Shown: positions 22,396 through 34,759, counted from the first letter of the stretch. The stretch: 64,000 bases of DNA from Purshia tridentata (GCA_003254885.1 QANT01002601.1:1-64000); one strand, 5' to 3'. Program-made: numbers and translations. Notes: generated by a model not told the origin, from the letters alone.

Positions 22396-22460
22396 TATTT
22401 ATAATGCAAGTCCAAGAATATTAAATGTGCTAGAGTCAGATATCCACCGTACACGTGGGA
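22396..22460 (-). promoter_or_regulatory. MT1-a core promoter: TATA and G-box block
   Basis: On the minus strand a TATA box (TATAAATA, 22403-22396) lies about 95 bp upstream of the ATG, and a 22-bp block at 22437-22458 (plus-strand GATATCCACCGTACACGTGG) contains a G-box/ABRE core CACGTG at 22452-22457. The same block and spacing occur at copy b. Confidence 0.7.
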
Positions 22461-22858
22461 GAATCATACACATACAACCCTAACTAATCAATTACTCAGT
22501 AGACTTATTCTTATTCTATATATAATAATAATATAATATACATTTCGTACCGTTAAATTTGACTGCATTAACTGCAATATAGTAGATTTTTTTGGCCGGT
22601 CTCTATAGTAGGTTTCAAAGGGTGTTATTTCCTTAATTTAGGCCAAATTACAAAGATGACCCCTACACTATACAATCTATACTTTAGCGGCTTCATACCG
22701 AAACTCTTCACAAAACTCACACAAGTCTCTATAGTTTTGACGTTTGCAATTTTACCCCTATAATTGTTTTAAATTTGCAATTGGATAACAAATCTTCATA
22801 TATACTTGACCCAAAAAATTAAAAATAAAATCTTCATATAACCTTTTAAATTATGTAA

Positions 22859-23471
22859 GGCCCCATTTGAATGAGGGGTGATTTGGATTTGGATTTAGAT
22901 TTGAGCTCTCCAAATCCAAATTCACCTATTTTGAATAATTTAAAGGAGTGTATTTGGATTTGGCCCAAATCCAAGATGGATTTGAGAAGGCTAAATCCAT
23001 GAATTTCAAATACCTTCTCCAACTAGGTATTTGAAATCCCACCATCCTACTCTCTCTCTCTTTCCCTCACCTCCGGCCACAATTGCCGGCAACCACCGCC
23101 CACCACCCTCCGGCGATTTTCCGGCCACCGCTGGTGACTTTTCCGGCCACCTCCGGCGACTTTCCTACAACTTTTCCGGCCACCTCCAGCAACTTTCCGG
23201 TGACTTTTTCGGCCACCCTCCAGCGACTTTTCCGGCCACTCTCCGACGAATTTTCCGGCCACATTCCGACGACTTTTTTTATTTTTAATCATATATTTCA
23301 ATTCTTAAATTGTCAACAAAAAAAAATTTGAAATACTTTGTGAAATCTTCACCTTTAAATTTTGTATCCAAACAATAGAATTTCAAATCTAGTAATTTCA
23401 ATTTCATGGATTTCAAATGCATAAATTTGAAATTCAAATCCAAATCCAAATTCAAGAATCCAAACGGGCCC
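22859..23471. mobile_element. Tourist-like (PIF/Harbinger) MITE, 613 bp
   Basis: The ends GGCCCCATTTGAATG and, in reverse, GGGCCCGTTTGGATT are inverted repeats of PIF/Harbinger Tourist type, and TAA flanks both sides (22856-22858 and 23472-23474). Subterminal parts are built from AAATCCAAATCC-like repeats. The centre, about 23060-23275, is a GC-rich array of TTTCCGGCCACC and TCCGGCGAC motifs in an otherwise AT-rich element. No transposase is encoded. Confidence 0.8.
23060..23275 (+). repeat. CCGGCCAC/CCGGCGAC degenerate tandem array
   Basis: About a dozen tandem units of 20-25 bp alternate CCGGCCACC and CCGGCGACTTT motifs. The repeats create open frames of up to 85 codons on both strands (Gly/Arg/Lys/Val-rich or Pro/Ala/Thr-rich), which are by-products of composition. 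Confidence 0.75.
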
Positions 23472-24489
23472 TAATTGTTATTGGTTAGTTGACTTAAGAT
23501 TGTATAATTATTCACAGTACATTTAAGTTCGATCTCCTTCTCCCATTTAAATTTTTTTTTTTAAATGCATAATGTAGGCTCACTTTCATATCCTCAACTA
23601 CAATATATAACCTTCTCCTGTCACTTTCCAAACCCATGAGTCCATGACGTACCACTAAAACTCATGAATATCATTTTATTAAACATATTACAACCTTTGA
23701 CATTAATCCATTTTTATTACTTATGGGCGGCTAAGTTTTATAGTGGGCAAGAACTAGCTACATGTAAATCTTTTGTAAGAAAAATGTTGGTTGGGCAATA
23801 AAACAGTGATATGTCTTATTGAAAAGTCAATGGATAAACCACATGTAACCACAAAATATAGTTTAAAAGCCAATAAAACTGCCAAGATTCCATCCATTGT
23901 TATTAGTATTAAAAAAATTAAAGAGAAAATTGTAATTTGGGACTTGAGGATGATTCTATTAAAAAAGAAAAAAAAACAACTGTTGGTTTTTCTTGATCTA
24001 ATATCCTAATGACATAAATATGTACCTAGATCCAGCTTTCCCCAAATATATTGGTTACTTTTTCTTGATAACACAACCTAAAATCTAAAGGTTATGATCC
24101 TCATAAAATAAAAAGCCACATACACAAAAAATGACATGGACAATGAGTATGGTTTATAATGAAAACCTTATTTGGGATAACATATTTTGAAGCAAAATTG
24201 ACAGAATCAGAAATTTTTCTTTTTGGAGATGAAATGTGGAAGATTTGAATTCTTTTCGTTTAAGAGAAATAAGTTTTCAAATAGTTTTCATTGTTCTTCA
24301 TCATTTTCTTTAAAATATTTAATTGAGCATCTTACTTTCAAGTTTCATCTTTAAAAAAAAAAAAACGTAAAAATTGAATTATTTGGATAAGTTAATGGTG
24401 GAGTCCCCCCTAAATGCATTCCTCACTAGTAAGGCCTTTTTGATGATACATATTGGATTGAGACAAAGTATGACTCCCAATCAAATAAA

Positions 24490-24895
24490 GGGTAAGTAGT
24501 CATTTTGGTCCCCAGACTATTATACTTGTATCAGTTTGGTCTCCAGATTTCTAATTTGGAAAATTAAGGACTCTGATTTTTTTAATTTTATCAATTGAGG
24601 ACTTTTCCATCAATTTACACATTTTTTATCCAAATTTATATTTTTCTAGCACCATGTAAAGTTCTTTTTTAGGGCAAAATGGTTCATTTCATTTAAATCT
24701 TACCATTTTTTCTTATTCATCATTTTTTTCCTCCTTCATTTCTAGCTAAATTTGGATGAAAAATGTGTAAATTGATAGAAAAGTCATTAATTGGCAAAAT
24801 TGAAAAATTTAGAGTCCTTAATTTTCCAAATTAGAAGCATAGGGACCAAATTGATACAAATGTAATAGTCTAGAGACTAGAATGACTATTTACTC
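24490..24895. mobile_element. MULE-type MITE, about 406 bp, long TIRs
   Basis: The left arm starts GGGTAAGTAGTCATTTTGGT and the right arm, read in reverse, GAGTAAATAGTCATTCTAGT; the arms match over about 105 bp. Nine-base flanks TCAAATAAA (24481-24489) and TAAAATAAA (24896-24904) agree at eight positions, the target-site length of Mutator-like elements. No coding capacity. A single arm of the same family lies near 42455. Confidence 0.75.
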
Positions 24896-25440
24896 TAAAA
24901 TAAATGAATGACTATTTAATCAATTCCATGACGTAGTTGAAGTCTTGATCTTGAATCCAATTCCAATCACATCAGCAAAATAAAAGGATATGATTTTTAT
25001 GACCAGTACTTGTGCTGGTGTCACATATGCATACTGATACTGCTGCATAACTTATAGCCTCTGGCTAATGCTAATATATATGGGTCACGTACCGCTATAG
25101 GAGATATGAAATATATTAATTGTTCATTAATTGGTAAAAGTCCCAAACCCAAACATAAATAAAAGAAAAGTGATCAAATCCACAAGAAATTAAGCAGAAG
25201 ACCAAACACATATATGATTAAGAAAGATGTAACATACAAGGTGTGTAGCCACAAAAGAACTCACAAATCCTTGCCTAGCTTGCTAGCTAGGACAAATGGG
25301 ATTTGAAAATCACATATATGGCAATCTTATTTTACAGTTACAATACAAGACCTCTAAACCCAACCACACATTTCATCATCTTCTTCTTTCCCTTCTTATT
25401 TATAGAGAGACCGGCCATGAAGGGCTTTCCTAGCTTTCGA

Positions 25441-26003
25441 TCATTTGTGGCAGGAGCATGAGTCGCAGCTGCAGCTTGAGCCGCACTTGCACCCATTCTC
25501 TGCTCCGAAGCTCATCTCCGACGCCTCATAGGACATGCCACTACAAGACAACAAAATAAGCTTTTTAGCAACAAAACGTTTAGTTATGAAATTTCTATTT
25601 GGTTGTTAAAGCTCTTTTATGTTCTGCTAGAAATAACATACAAATATATTTTGAACTATTAATTAGATTTTGACCGGTTAACCTTTCCATAGTAGAATAA
25701 CATACTATGAAGAACCCCATAGGGCCATACCTCTTCATTGGTTCAAGCCCAGCAATGATGGTAGCAGTGGTGGTGTTCTCTGAGTAACCCAAGTCAGGGT
25801 ACATGCCACATCTGCGCATGAGAAAAAGGGAAGTTAGGGAACAAAAGCAAAGTAATTGTTTACGTGATATTACAAAAAATTAAAATAAGGGCATGAAATT
25901 GATATGTAAATAATGTAACAAGGAATTATAGAAGAGTTAATTACTTGCAGCCGCTGCCGCACTTGCAGTCAGAGCCACAGCTGCAACTTCCTCCGCTAGA
26001 CAT
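25441..26003 (-). CDS. MT1: Type 1 metallothionein, copy b
   Basis: Three exons, 26003-25945, 25811-25731 and 25540-25441, total 240 nt, 79 residues. The N-terminal domain [20 protein letters not shown] ends CG, lacking the first extra cysteine of copy a (Ser-Gly in place of Ser-Cys), and the C-terminal domain is [16 protein letters not shown]. The spacer [20 protein letters not shown] is well conserved with copy a. The exon phases and intron positions are the same in both copies, so they arose by tandem duplication. Role as metal-buffering cytosolic protein is inferred from the family. The last residues CHK and the DS in place of NP could change metal affinity. Confidence 0.93.
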
Positions 26004-26111
26004 TTTCTCTGAAAGTTGGTGAATGAAAATTAGGAGATGAGTTAATGCTGGGAATTGAATTCACTACTCACTGTAACTCTGGGATGAGTTTCTTGTGAGG
26101 GCCTTCATTGC

Positions 26112-26163
26112 TATTTATAATGCAATGGAGGATTGAACCGCAGATATCCACCGTACACGTGGG
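26112..26163 (-). promoter_or_regulatory. MT1-b core promoter: TATA and G-box block
   Basis: TATAAATA on the minus strand (26119-26112) and the block CAGATATCCACCGTACACGT starting at 26141, with CACGTG at 26156-26161, repeat the arrangement of copy a. Spacing between TATA and block is about 11 bp shorter than in copy a. Confidence 0.7.
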
Positions 26164-26199
26164 TGAATCCTAGAGGTGTCTGATTGGTAGAATTACTTT

Positions 26200-28150
26200 T
26201 ATAGAGTTTACTTGCCCAAACAGTACACCATAATTCATGCGCACCACTCAAATCCAATTCCCTCCGTTTGGTACTGCTGGAGGAACCAAAAGCTTAACCT
26301 GTGAAATGAATTTGTGCAGAATGAGAATTGATATACTATATATTTTAAACTCACAATCTTTGATTATAAACAATAATACTATTCTTACCATATTTTTATA
26401 TCATCTTATGAATTATTATTGTACTGGACAAGTTATTTCCTTATTTTTAAGGTTCTTATTTTTATTTTTTTAGTATTCAATATATGAATGCCATGTAGAT
26501 TGCCACGTAAGATAATATAAAATTATAGTATAAAAATATGATAAGTGTAGCATTGTTGGATTATAAAGATAAGATACGATAATTACTAAATTAAAATTTA
26601 AATAATAAATTGACAATATATTTCAAGTTAATATTTATACATGTGCATAAAATGCATATATGCACTTAATGATTTTAGTTTAGAAAAACTTATTGAGATG
26701 AAGCTAGTCAAGTTGAAAATTATTAGATTTGATGGGTTTTCTCTTATTTGTTGGAGAACATAAAATAATGGATAATGAATGGTAAAGCTTTGCCTCAAGT
26801 CAACTAACCAAGTAGTAGTACGAAGAGTGATAATTAATTAAGACTAAAGTATGGCCAAAACATCATAGAGTAATATCAGTCCTTAATTCTTGGATAGATC
26901 GGTCGATCAAATAACACCCAAGACATAGTCAAAGTGGTCATAATCTGTGGGTAAATTTCTACATCCAAAATATTATCTGTTATCTTCGAACTTATCGAAA
27001 GACCTCAAAATAAATTATTTTGGATTTAAGGTCCCTATAAATACAACATAAACAAATATGGATATTTTTCTGGATAAGTTAAAACAATTTTTAGAAATAA
27101 TAGTAATTGTCCTAAGTTTTTCATTGGCCAATGTTAATTGTCCCAAGTTAAGTAACTGGCATCTTAAGAAGGCATGGCGAGCATGTTACTTTGCAGACGG
27201 AAATGTACACATCAAAGTGAAGAAACTTATGAAATGTTCTTGTCTTGGGTCCCCTAATTAATTGGTGTGAAATCTTTTCTTATAATTATAGATAAATAAA
27301 AAATTAGTGGGTCCTATGGAATTTAACCCACCATGATAATTAAAGTTCACTTCACACTCTAATATCTAGGAAAGTCGATGCTATCAAAGACGGTCTAAAA
27401 AGGGTTTCAAGTGAAGTTTGTGATGCAAATTCTTATTAATTTGGTCTAGTTTTTCTCACATGGAAAGAGATGGAAATATGATAACTAGGACCCTCATTTT
27501 TTATTTTTTTGGGCCAAGAACTAGGACCCTCATCAATAATGCACCATTTCATATGGTGGGCCTTGAAGGGCTTCTATCCCCTGAATGTGGAGCCTGCTTT
27601 GATTGTGACTCAAAAGTGTATGATATTCTCTTCAATTCTCTACCTGTGGTCTACTTTTCTTTTCCTTTTCCTCTTTATAATAAAGGGTTCTCCATTTGCC
27701 TTTCCCTTTTCATTTTTTCGAATTCATTTTTCCTTAAAGTTATTCTAACTTGCTGATTCTATATTATATAAATGGCAACTTGTTAGTGTAGAATCATTAT
27801 ATACGATATTAAGAAATGTAAAACTTTATGATTCATGTTGTTATTCCAATACCGCTTGGCCTGAAAAAACATTTTTCAGTAGAGAGAGAGATGCAAGAAG
27901 CAAACCAGATGCACAACAGTACAGTCATCAACAAATAAGCTTAATCCAGTGGAAAATCCATCAAAACTGAAGAGAGCCAAATTAAGTAACCAAAAATGGG
28001 GGATCAAACTGGTCCCCCCACGTCATCCGAGTTTGGAGGACATGGGAGGCCAGCCAGATATAACAAAGACGAGACAAGATGAGACGATTGACCCAATGAA
28101 CAGAGCTCATCCTCAACTTGGCAAGCGAGGCAATGCATTCCGCAGCATAA
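26200..28150. other. Intergenic region between MT1-b and ObgM
   Basis: AT-rich with no supported gene. Short open frames at 27058-27261 and 27460-27756 have no recognisable domain and are not supported by splice or promoter signals. Confidence 0.4.
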
Positions 28151-28153
28151 GCG

Positions 28154-28458
28154 TTGGACTCCTACTCAATTATTTGTTCAATATTCATACTAGAACTTAA
28201 ACATCATATATGGTGACAAACTCATCTGATGAGAGAGAGAGAACACTCCTACTCAATTATTGGTCCATACTAGACGTCAAACAACATATGACATATATGG
28301 TGACAAATCATCTGGTGTGTGTGTGTGAGAGAGAGAGAGAGACAGAGAGAAAACTCCTTAATTATTGGTTCATTCTAGAATTCAAACAACATATTACATA
28401 TATGGTGACAAATCATCTGGTGTGTGTGTGTGTGTGAGAGCGAGAGAGAGAGAGAGAT
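28154..28458 (+). repeat. Three tandem ~105-bp units with GT/GA microsatellites
   Basis: Three units start at about 28154, 28241 and 28350. Each has ACTCCT(A)ACTCAATTATT-like sequence, then a CATACTAGA-like motif, CATATATGGTGACAAA and TCATCTG, and ends in GT and GA dinucleotide runs. The later two units are most alike. Confidence 0.75.
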
Positions 28459-29000
28459 GATGGGAAGAAGGAAGCTTCTCACAAATCACTATGGACAGCT
28501 TGATCTTCATTGATTCCCGTAATTGTAAGACACAGATTATGTAGATTGGTACAATTCTTAGACCATATCCAATTGACTGTTTTGCTGTTTTGTGAGTGGA
28601 GGAAGCCATGCCCTAGGTTGATACATAGAATTGAAATAGTTGCCTCTTTTCAAAGTTGACTGCTCTTCAATGGTTTTCCAGGTCTGCATTATGTGAAAGC
28701 TTGATTTGGTATTACTGTGGAAGTTACATCATGTGGTAAAGAAACAATAGGAAGATCATTTTATTGCATTAATGTCAAATGTGAGAATACATAGGTTTAT
28801 ATAGAATTACAGGGTATGAATTTCCCGGTAATCAGCTCTAGTGCTCTATCAATTAATCCTTAATTGCAACTAACACTAATCAATTCCCTTAATTTAAGAT
28901 AATTTGCAATATTAAAGAAAAAAATGAAACTCAACAACCCACCAAATGAACCTTGTGCTCTATGATGGAATATTTTTCGCTGAAGAGGCATCACTAACCT

Positions 29001-31027
29001 TTAATCAACCATAATTTTATCTAAATGAAGTCTGTCAGACATTTCACCATTCACAAGCTTCTTAAGACCAGTTTTAAGCTCTGGAACTCCTTCATCCAAA
29101 ACAGCACAGACAGGGAATATAGGAACCTCTTGCACCCTTCTTTTCAATTCTTCAAACACTCCTTCTGCCCCTTCCTCGTCTATTTTATTTGCTACTATCA
29201 AGGATGGTCGATCAGATAAACCCTCTTGATGGTACTCGAGCTCTAAAACTAAATCCCTAAGCTGCTCCCAAGGTGGGATTCCCTTTCTACCATCCAATGC
29301 AGCAGCCAAGTCTACCACATAAGCTAGAACCTTTGTGCGTTCTATGTGGCGCAGGAATGCATGTCCAAGTCCACGATTCTCATGGGCACCCTTTATGAGT
29401 CCTGGAACATCGGCAACTGTGAGTGATAAGTCATCAAAGTTTAGATTCCCCAAATTAGGTCTAATAGTTGTGAAGGCATAATGACCAACTGCAGGCTTAG
29501 CCCTCGATATAGCCCCTAACAGAGTACTTTTCCCAGCATTTGGCATTCCCACTAGGCTCACATCAGCAATGCTTTTTAGTTCTAATATAAGAACAGCTTC
29601 AGAACCGGGGAAACCACCAAGGGACAACTGATCATCATCAGATGCTTGAGAATTTAACGCATTGTTCTCTTGGACTATATCCTTATTAGTTTTGGGCTTT
29701 TTGAAAAGTTTCACATTGGACACATTACCCAAACCACCTTCCCCTCCACTAGCAATAAGTATTCGTTGACCTTGTACTGTTAATTCAGCAACATTGCATT
29801 GAATTTGTTCTTTTTCTTCCGTCTCATCTTCTGTGAAAACCTCAGATGAAGAAGGTGAAGATAGAGAACAAACATCAGCCAATCCAACTTGGGTGGTTTC
29901 CTTCATGCTTGCTGATTCCTCAACAGATCTTTTAGCTTGAGATGATGAGCTACTGGTATCCTCAGCCATGTTTGGGCCACTAACGGCAGATTGCTGGTCG
30001 GATCCAGTTAAATCATCAATAGGAGTACCTGGAATCTCCCATGGATCCAAATATTTAGAAACAGGGTTTTCAGCAACACAAGGTATTTCACCCTTTATAA
30101 GATGAATCACAGTACCAATGGGCACTTGGACAACCTACCAAGCAAAAAGGTTTATAATAAATATCTGCTTTCTGATTTGAATTAGTGGCCTAGGACAAAC
30201 AGTATGACACAATTTTGCTGGTAATCAGAACTGCCAAAAACAGATAAACCTTATCTTCTCCGCGGGTGCCAATTTTATTCTTTGAGCTTCCATGTCCCCC
30301 TCTCTGTGCAATCTGCAGAACATTACTAAAAATCAATTTTGTCAATTGTGGACCAGAAAGCTATACATTGTTCAGAAAGATGGGAAAGAGAGAGTTACAG
30401 ACGACATGAGGTTGCAAACTGCTGAAGTCCCATACTGTTTGAGAACATTCCAAAATCACATCGCCACCTCTTCCACCATTCCCACCTACATTAGCTCCAG
30501 GGTTAGATAAAAATTTCAGAAATGCTACAGTACAGAAGCTTTCACAATTCCCAGAAAAAAATAAATCGTATAACTCATGAAGTAGCTTGCATTGGATTAA
30601 ACATATAACATGCTGTTCAATCAAAAGATGATTATAGACATCGGAGATTGAGCTATTATAGAGAACCCACCATCAGGTCTGCCACGGCGATCATGCCGAC
30701 CACGGCGAGAGCTGGAGCAACCACTGCCACCATCACCCCCTTTAGCATAAAGCCTAAACCTGTCTATCATTCTCCTTTCCTACATAGAAAAAAAATCCAA
30801 ATATTCAAAAACAAAATATTTAGAAAAAAGCCAATAAAATCAAGAAAACTGGCAAGAATAAGAATTGATGAGAGAGGGGTGAATGTAGCAACCTGTAGAG
30901 GGGCAAGCTTGGACCTCTTGTGAGGAGTATCTGAGTATGAAAAAGAGAACAAAAAAATCCATGGAGACTTGGAAGACAGCCTCAAGGCCTTTATGTGCCA
31001 AAAGGGTTTTGCACGTTGTATCCACAT
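29001..31027 (-). CDS. Obg/CgtA-type GTPase, mitochondrial (ObgM-like)
   Basis: Five exons, 31027-30893, 30779-30671, 30485-30403, 30312-30250 and 30134-29001, sum to 1524 nt, 507 residues. The N-terminus (MWIQRAKPFWHIKALRLSSK) is basic and Trp/Ser-rich, a plausible mitochondrial presequence. The glycine-rich Obg fold follows (YAKGGDGGSG, DGGNGGRGGDVIL, RGGHG), then the G domain with G1 GMPNAGKST (about 317-325), G3 DVPG and G4 NKID (about 446). Between the strand PIGTVIHLIKGEIP and the Obg-fold end GGEGGLGN lies an acidic Ser-rich insertion of roughly 95 residues. Obg proteins assist late large-subunit ribosome assembly. Exon 3's donor (GTCTGT) is weak and is set by phase; the 30403 boundary is the least certain. 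Confidence 0.88.
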
Positions 31028-31089
31028 CTGTCTCCTTATTCTTCTTATCCTAAACCCTAACACATTTATTCAGGGAAATTTGTCTAAAC

Positions 31090-31330
31090 GAAAAAGACCG
31101 AGAGAGAGAGAGAGAGAGAGAATACTGAGGTGGATTTGAAGCTTGCGACTTGGGGTGAAAGTTAATTGAAGGAAAGGCTGAGAGCGAGAGCTTGCCACTT
31201 GCTAGTTGCTACTTCCTACCACAGTGACGGGAGTGTGGCCTGCGAGAGCTTGCAACGGAAGAGAGAGAGAGAGAGAGAGAAAGAGAGTGTGTGGCTTTGT
31301 GGGTGTGGGCTCAAAAGCTCTGGGTGGGCT
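31090..31330 (-). promoter_or_regulatory. ObgM leader/promoter with GA repeats and site II motifs
   Basis: GA dinucleotide runs occur at about 31099-31120 and 31262-31285, and GTGGGCT and TGGGCT motifs lie at about 31307-31350, resembling site II elements of organelle-related housekeeping promoters. By motif only. Confidence 0.4.
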
Positions 31331-31705
31331 GGGAATGATTGATGGGCTTGTTACGATGTAGCCTATCCCAAAAAACTAATAGATCCACCAGCCCTAAATT
31401 CAACTTTTTGAGGTCACAAACTCACAATTGTCCTGCTATTTGTTGCTTTTAACAATTCATTTTCATTTTGATCACTGCATGTGTAATGACACAAATACAT
31501 ACAGTGAAGTTAGGGCAGAGGATGTCATCCCATTTCGTCCCAAGTTCAAGTTTCAAGTTTCAAGTTTCAAATTTTTACTCAGAAATCTTTTTCACTGACT
31601 TAAATCGAATGCAAAGATGACATTCAAGTACAAATAACAGGACTTCAAACAAACTTTTATGTACAAGGCTTAAGGCTAGCAGCTTGTGATCTGGCTTCAG
31701 CAATA

Positions 31706-34680
31706 TCAACTACAAATAACTTCATCTAATAGTTCATCAAAAATCAAATCCTCAAGTTCAAGTGCCACACACTCAGTTTCCCATTTCAAGTTCATCCAAC
31801 GGTCACCCTTTTCCAAATTTCGAGCCACAACATCATCCAATGACTGGTCCATCTCCGGCCTCAAGCTGAGGTATGAGCTAATTCTTGTGCAGACATCCTC
31901 AAGAAGTTGGTGGCCCTTAGGCATTGGATGGATGCAGCCACTGATGGATAAGGCCCTTGGGAAGTAGGTGTATGATCTCTCATAGATGTCAAGGAGTGTC
32001 TCATTAACTAGATCAAAAAGAATCTGGTGATCCCAATTGCCAGTAACATCATCATCTTTGTAGAAATCAAGTTCAGGTAGAAAGCGAGCCTCCAATTCCT
32101 TGAACAATGAAGGATCCAAAGGCCGGTCCAGTGAGTGCCATGTTCCAAGGTGCTCATTACCAATGAAACCTGACAGCTCAAGAACATCTCTCACATAATT
32201 GATGTCAGGATCATCCATAATTGATGCTGGTAAAGAATCTATTCTGCACCTGTTGTGTTGGTCAAGAGAAGAATCTGGCTCATTCTCATGAGGGCTCCTA
32301 GGATTTAATTCTGAACCTGATACAATTTTGAGAAGAAAATTAAAGCAAATCATGTATAGAATGAAAAAGATTCATTAGAACAATTAAATTTAGTTGTTTA
32401 ACATCTTGAAACATTGAATCTTGTACAAATAAATGTGCAATTACAAGAGGTATGCCAGTAAGATTACCTTCTGAGATTGAAACCTCTGCATGGCTGGTTA
32501 CTTTGTCTGAAAAACAAGGTTCAAGAATAGAACTTTCACTTGGTTGTGCTAGCTCGCTGTCGGGATTCATCATGAAACTAATCACTTGTTCCTGGTGAGT
32601 TCTGCTTTCTCCTATTGCTGGCTCAACTTTATACTCATAAAGATTGTCTGTATCTCCAGGAAAGCTTACTGACTTGGGATCAACATGACTATCATTTTCC
32701 TTCTTTCTATTGTAGTCCACTACATTTTTAATTGGCATTCCTAAACGAAGAGCATCTCTTGGTGCCCCATTTAAGATGGAACAAAAAGTGTCAAGATCAG
32801 GCAGTGACAGATTCCTTCTGGTGGATTTCTGAGCATTCGCAGTTGAAGGAAGTTTTTCTTCACTTTTCAACTTTAAGCTCTTAGAGCGATGACATTCGCT
32901 CTCACTGCTGTAACTACTCTCAAACAACTGAATATATCTACTAAGTGACTCATCTAAAGAGGAGGTTCTTCTTACACGACGCTTGCCAAGATTATCATCC
33001 AAACCATCAACCTTCTTTCTGTCTTGGCCCATGGTTAACTCCATGGTTTCTGAAATTTCTTTCCCATCACATCCAGACGGGTCTTTGTGGAAGAGTGCTT
33101 TAATGGAAGTGTCAACGTTTTCCTGCTTGCTCTCCTGGAGTGCATGCATTAGCTTCTGCTTGAGATCTTTGAAACGACTTATGACCAATTGATTCCACCC
33201 TTGTTGACTAAATCCCTTGGGAGAACCCAGAGAAGAAAAGCTTGTTTCTTGTTTCATGACACTGTTATTATCATCCATGTAAGGCATGGACTTTAAAGAA
33301 TAATCCTCTTGAGATTCAGGTGTCACTAGCTTTGGTGCCTGAGTACCAGCAAGCAGCTTTTCTCCTTTTGGGAAGGACCAAACTTCATTCTGCTTGTGTT
33401 TGAGTGTGCTCGGCCTAATATTTTTGGCTCGAGATGAATCAGCAACAGGAAATGACCTTGATTTTGTTAGTCTGACTGTGGTATTGGACTTTTGCAGGCC
33501 AGGAAACTGGTTTGTATTAAAATCTGGATCTTGTAGCATTTTTAAGAAAACTTCCTTGTTTACCTTAAATATCCTCAAAATGTCAACAGGATCACTATAT
33601 TGGTCATTTGAAATGTTTCTGTTCAGCTGATTAGCTCTCATAAGCTTCTGGTCTGGTAAGGATTCCACGGCTTTTTCACATTTTTCAGGACAAAGTGCCT
33701 GCTTCTTTGTAATCTTCTTATTTCCCAAATAGTCCACAGCATTCTTGGAATCACAGGCAGCACACTTTTCATTCAAGAGAGATGAATCCGGCAATCTGCT
33801 GGGAGTAGCGCTAGCAGGGTTTCTTATTTTCTCCAAACAATTTTCTGAAGGCTCTACATCATGTATTGCACTGGTTCGCCACAACCATGATTGAACAGGG
33901 AAGCTTAAAATCAATCTTTTGTGGCTTTCTTCCTTAGGTTTCTCTTTAGCAGCTGATGCTTTTATGTGAGATTTCCTAGACCTTTTCTTTGCAGAGCTAG
34001 TTTCTGTGCTATGCTGTTTGACCTAATATAATTACATTCAGGTACTGTCAGTCTATCTTTCATTGCATAACCAAAAGTATATACAACATGTCCAAACAAA
34101 ACTTGCATTTCAGTTTTTTGTGACAAATGAAAGAATGACAGGAACTAACCAGCAACGGTTCAGCTTCAGCAACTGCAAACTCTTGCCTTTTACCAATGTC
34201 CCGGTTCTTCAAAATTGGTTTTTGACTTCTATTGCCTACAATCAAGAGAACATTTAGAAAATATATGTAAAACACTTGTGTATATTGTGGACAAATTCCA
34301 TTAGAGTTTTTTGCTATGTGAAACAAGGTACACATTTATAGTTGCCAATAACCAATATAATTGTTTGTCTTGCATTATAAAAATGATCACCACCAAACTT
34401 CATTAGACATCTGTGTCACTATGAACTTTCTGTGTCAATCAATTAGCAAAACCAGCACCACACATGAACAGAGGAAAAAATGTGCTGGGGATGAATTGAG
34501 AATCTGAGAAAGCTTACATCTGACTCGTTTTCCTCCAGCGCGCTTTCTGTGTGGAAGCATCTTTTTGACACTACGCCAATGATGGTAATCAAGGATATGC
34601 ATCAGGCTCCACATGCAACCTGGACGGTTGCTCTCAAGACTGGAGTCCTGGCGCTGCAAGTGCTTCCCCATTTCTAGCAT
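31706..34680 (-). CDS. DUF4378 protein (TRM/LONGIFOLIA-related, uncharacterised)
   Basis: Four exons, 34680-34518, 34235-34150, 34022-32468 and 32316-31706, sum to 2415 nt, 804 residues. The N-terminus has the block CMWSLMHILDYHHWRSVKKM followed by LPHRKRAGGKR. A long polar, low-conservation middle follows, with the short motif FKVNKEVFLKMLQDPD and the SRSFP element, and the C-terminal DUF4378 domain (about 640-795) includes YVRDVLELSGF and LFDLVNETLLDIYE. This organisation is found in plant proteins related to the TON1-recruiting-motif family, some of which organise cortical microtubules; a specific function is not known. Two in-frame ATGs (34680 and 34671) are possible; family members often start MGK at the second. 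Confidence 0.85.
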
Positions 34681-34759
34681 AAGATAAAGTATATAGTCCT
34701 CAGAAGTTTGATACCCACTTGAGTATTGATCCAACTACTAGACCCACTCTCTTGCAGAA

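Noticed and set aside
23031-23331. Opposed open frames in the CCGGCC array
   Set aside because: Explained by a tandem repeat in a MITE; composition is periodic and no known protein is encoded.
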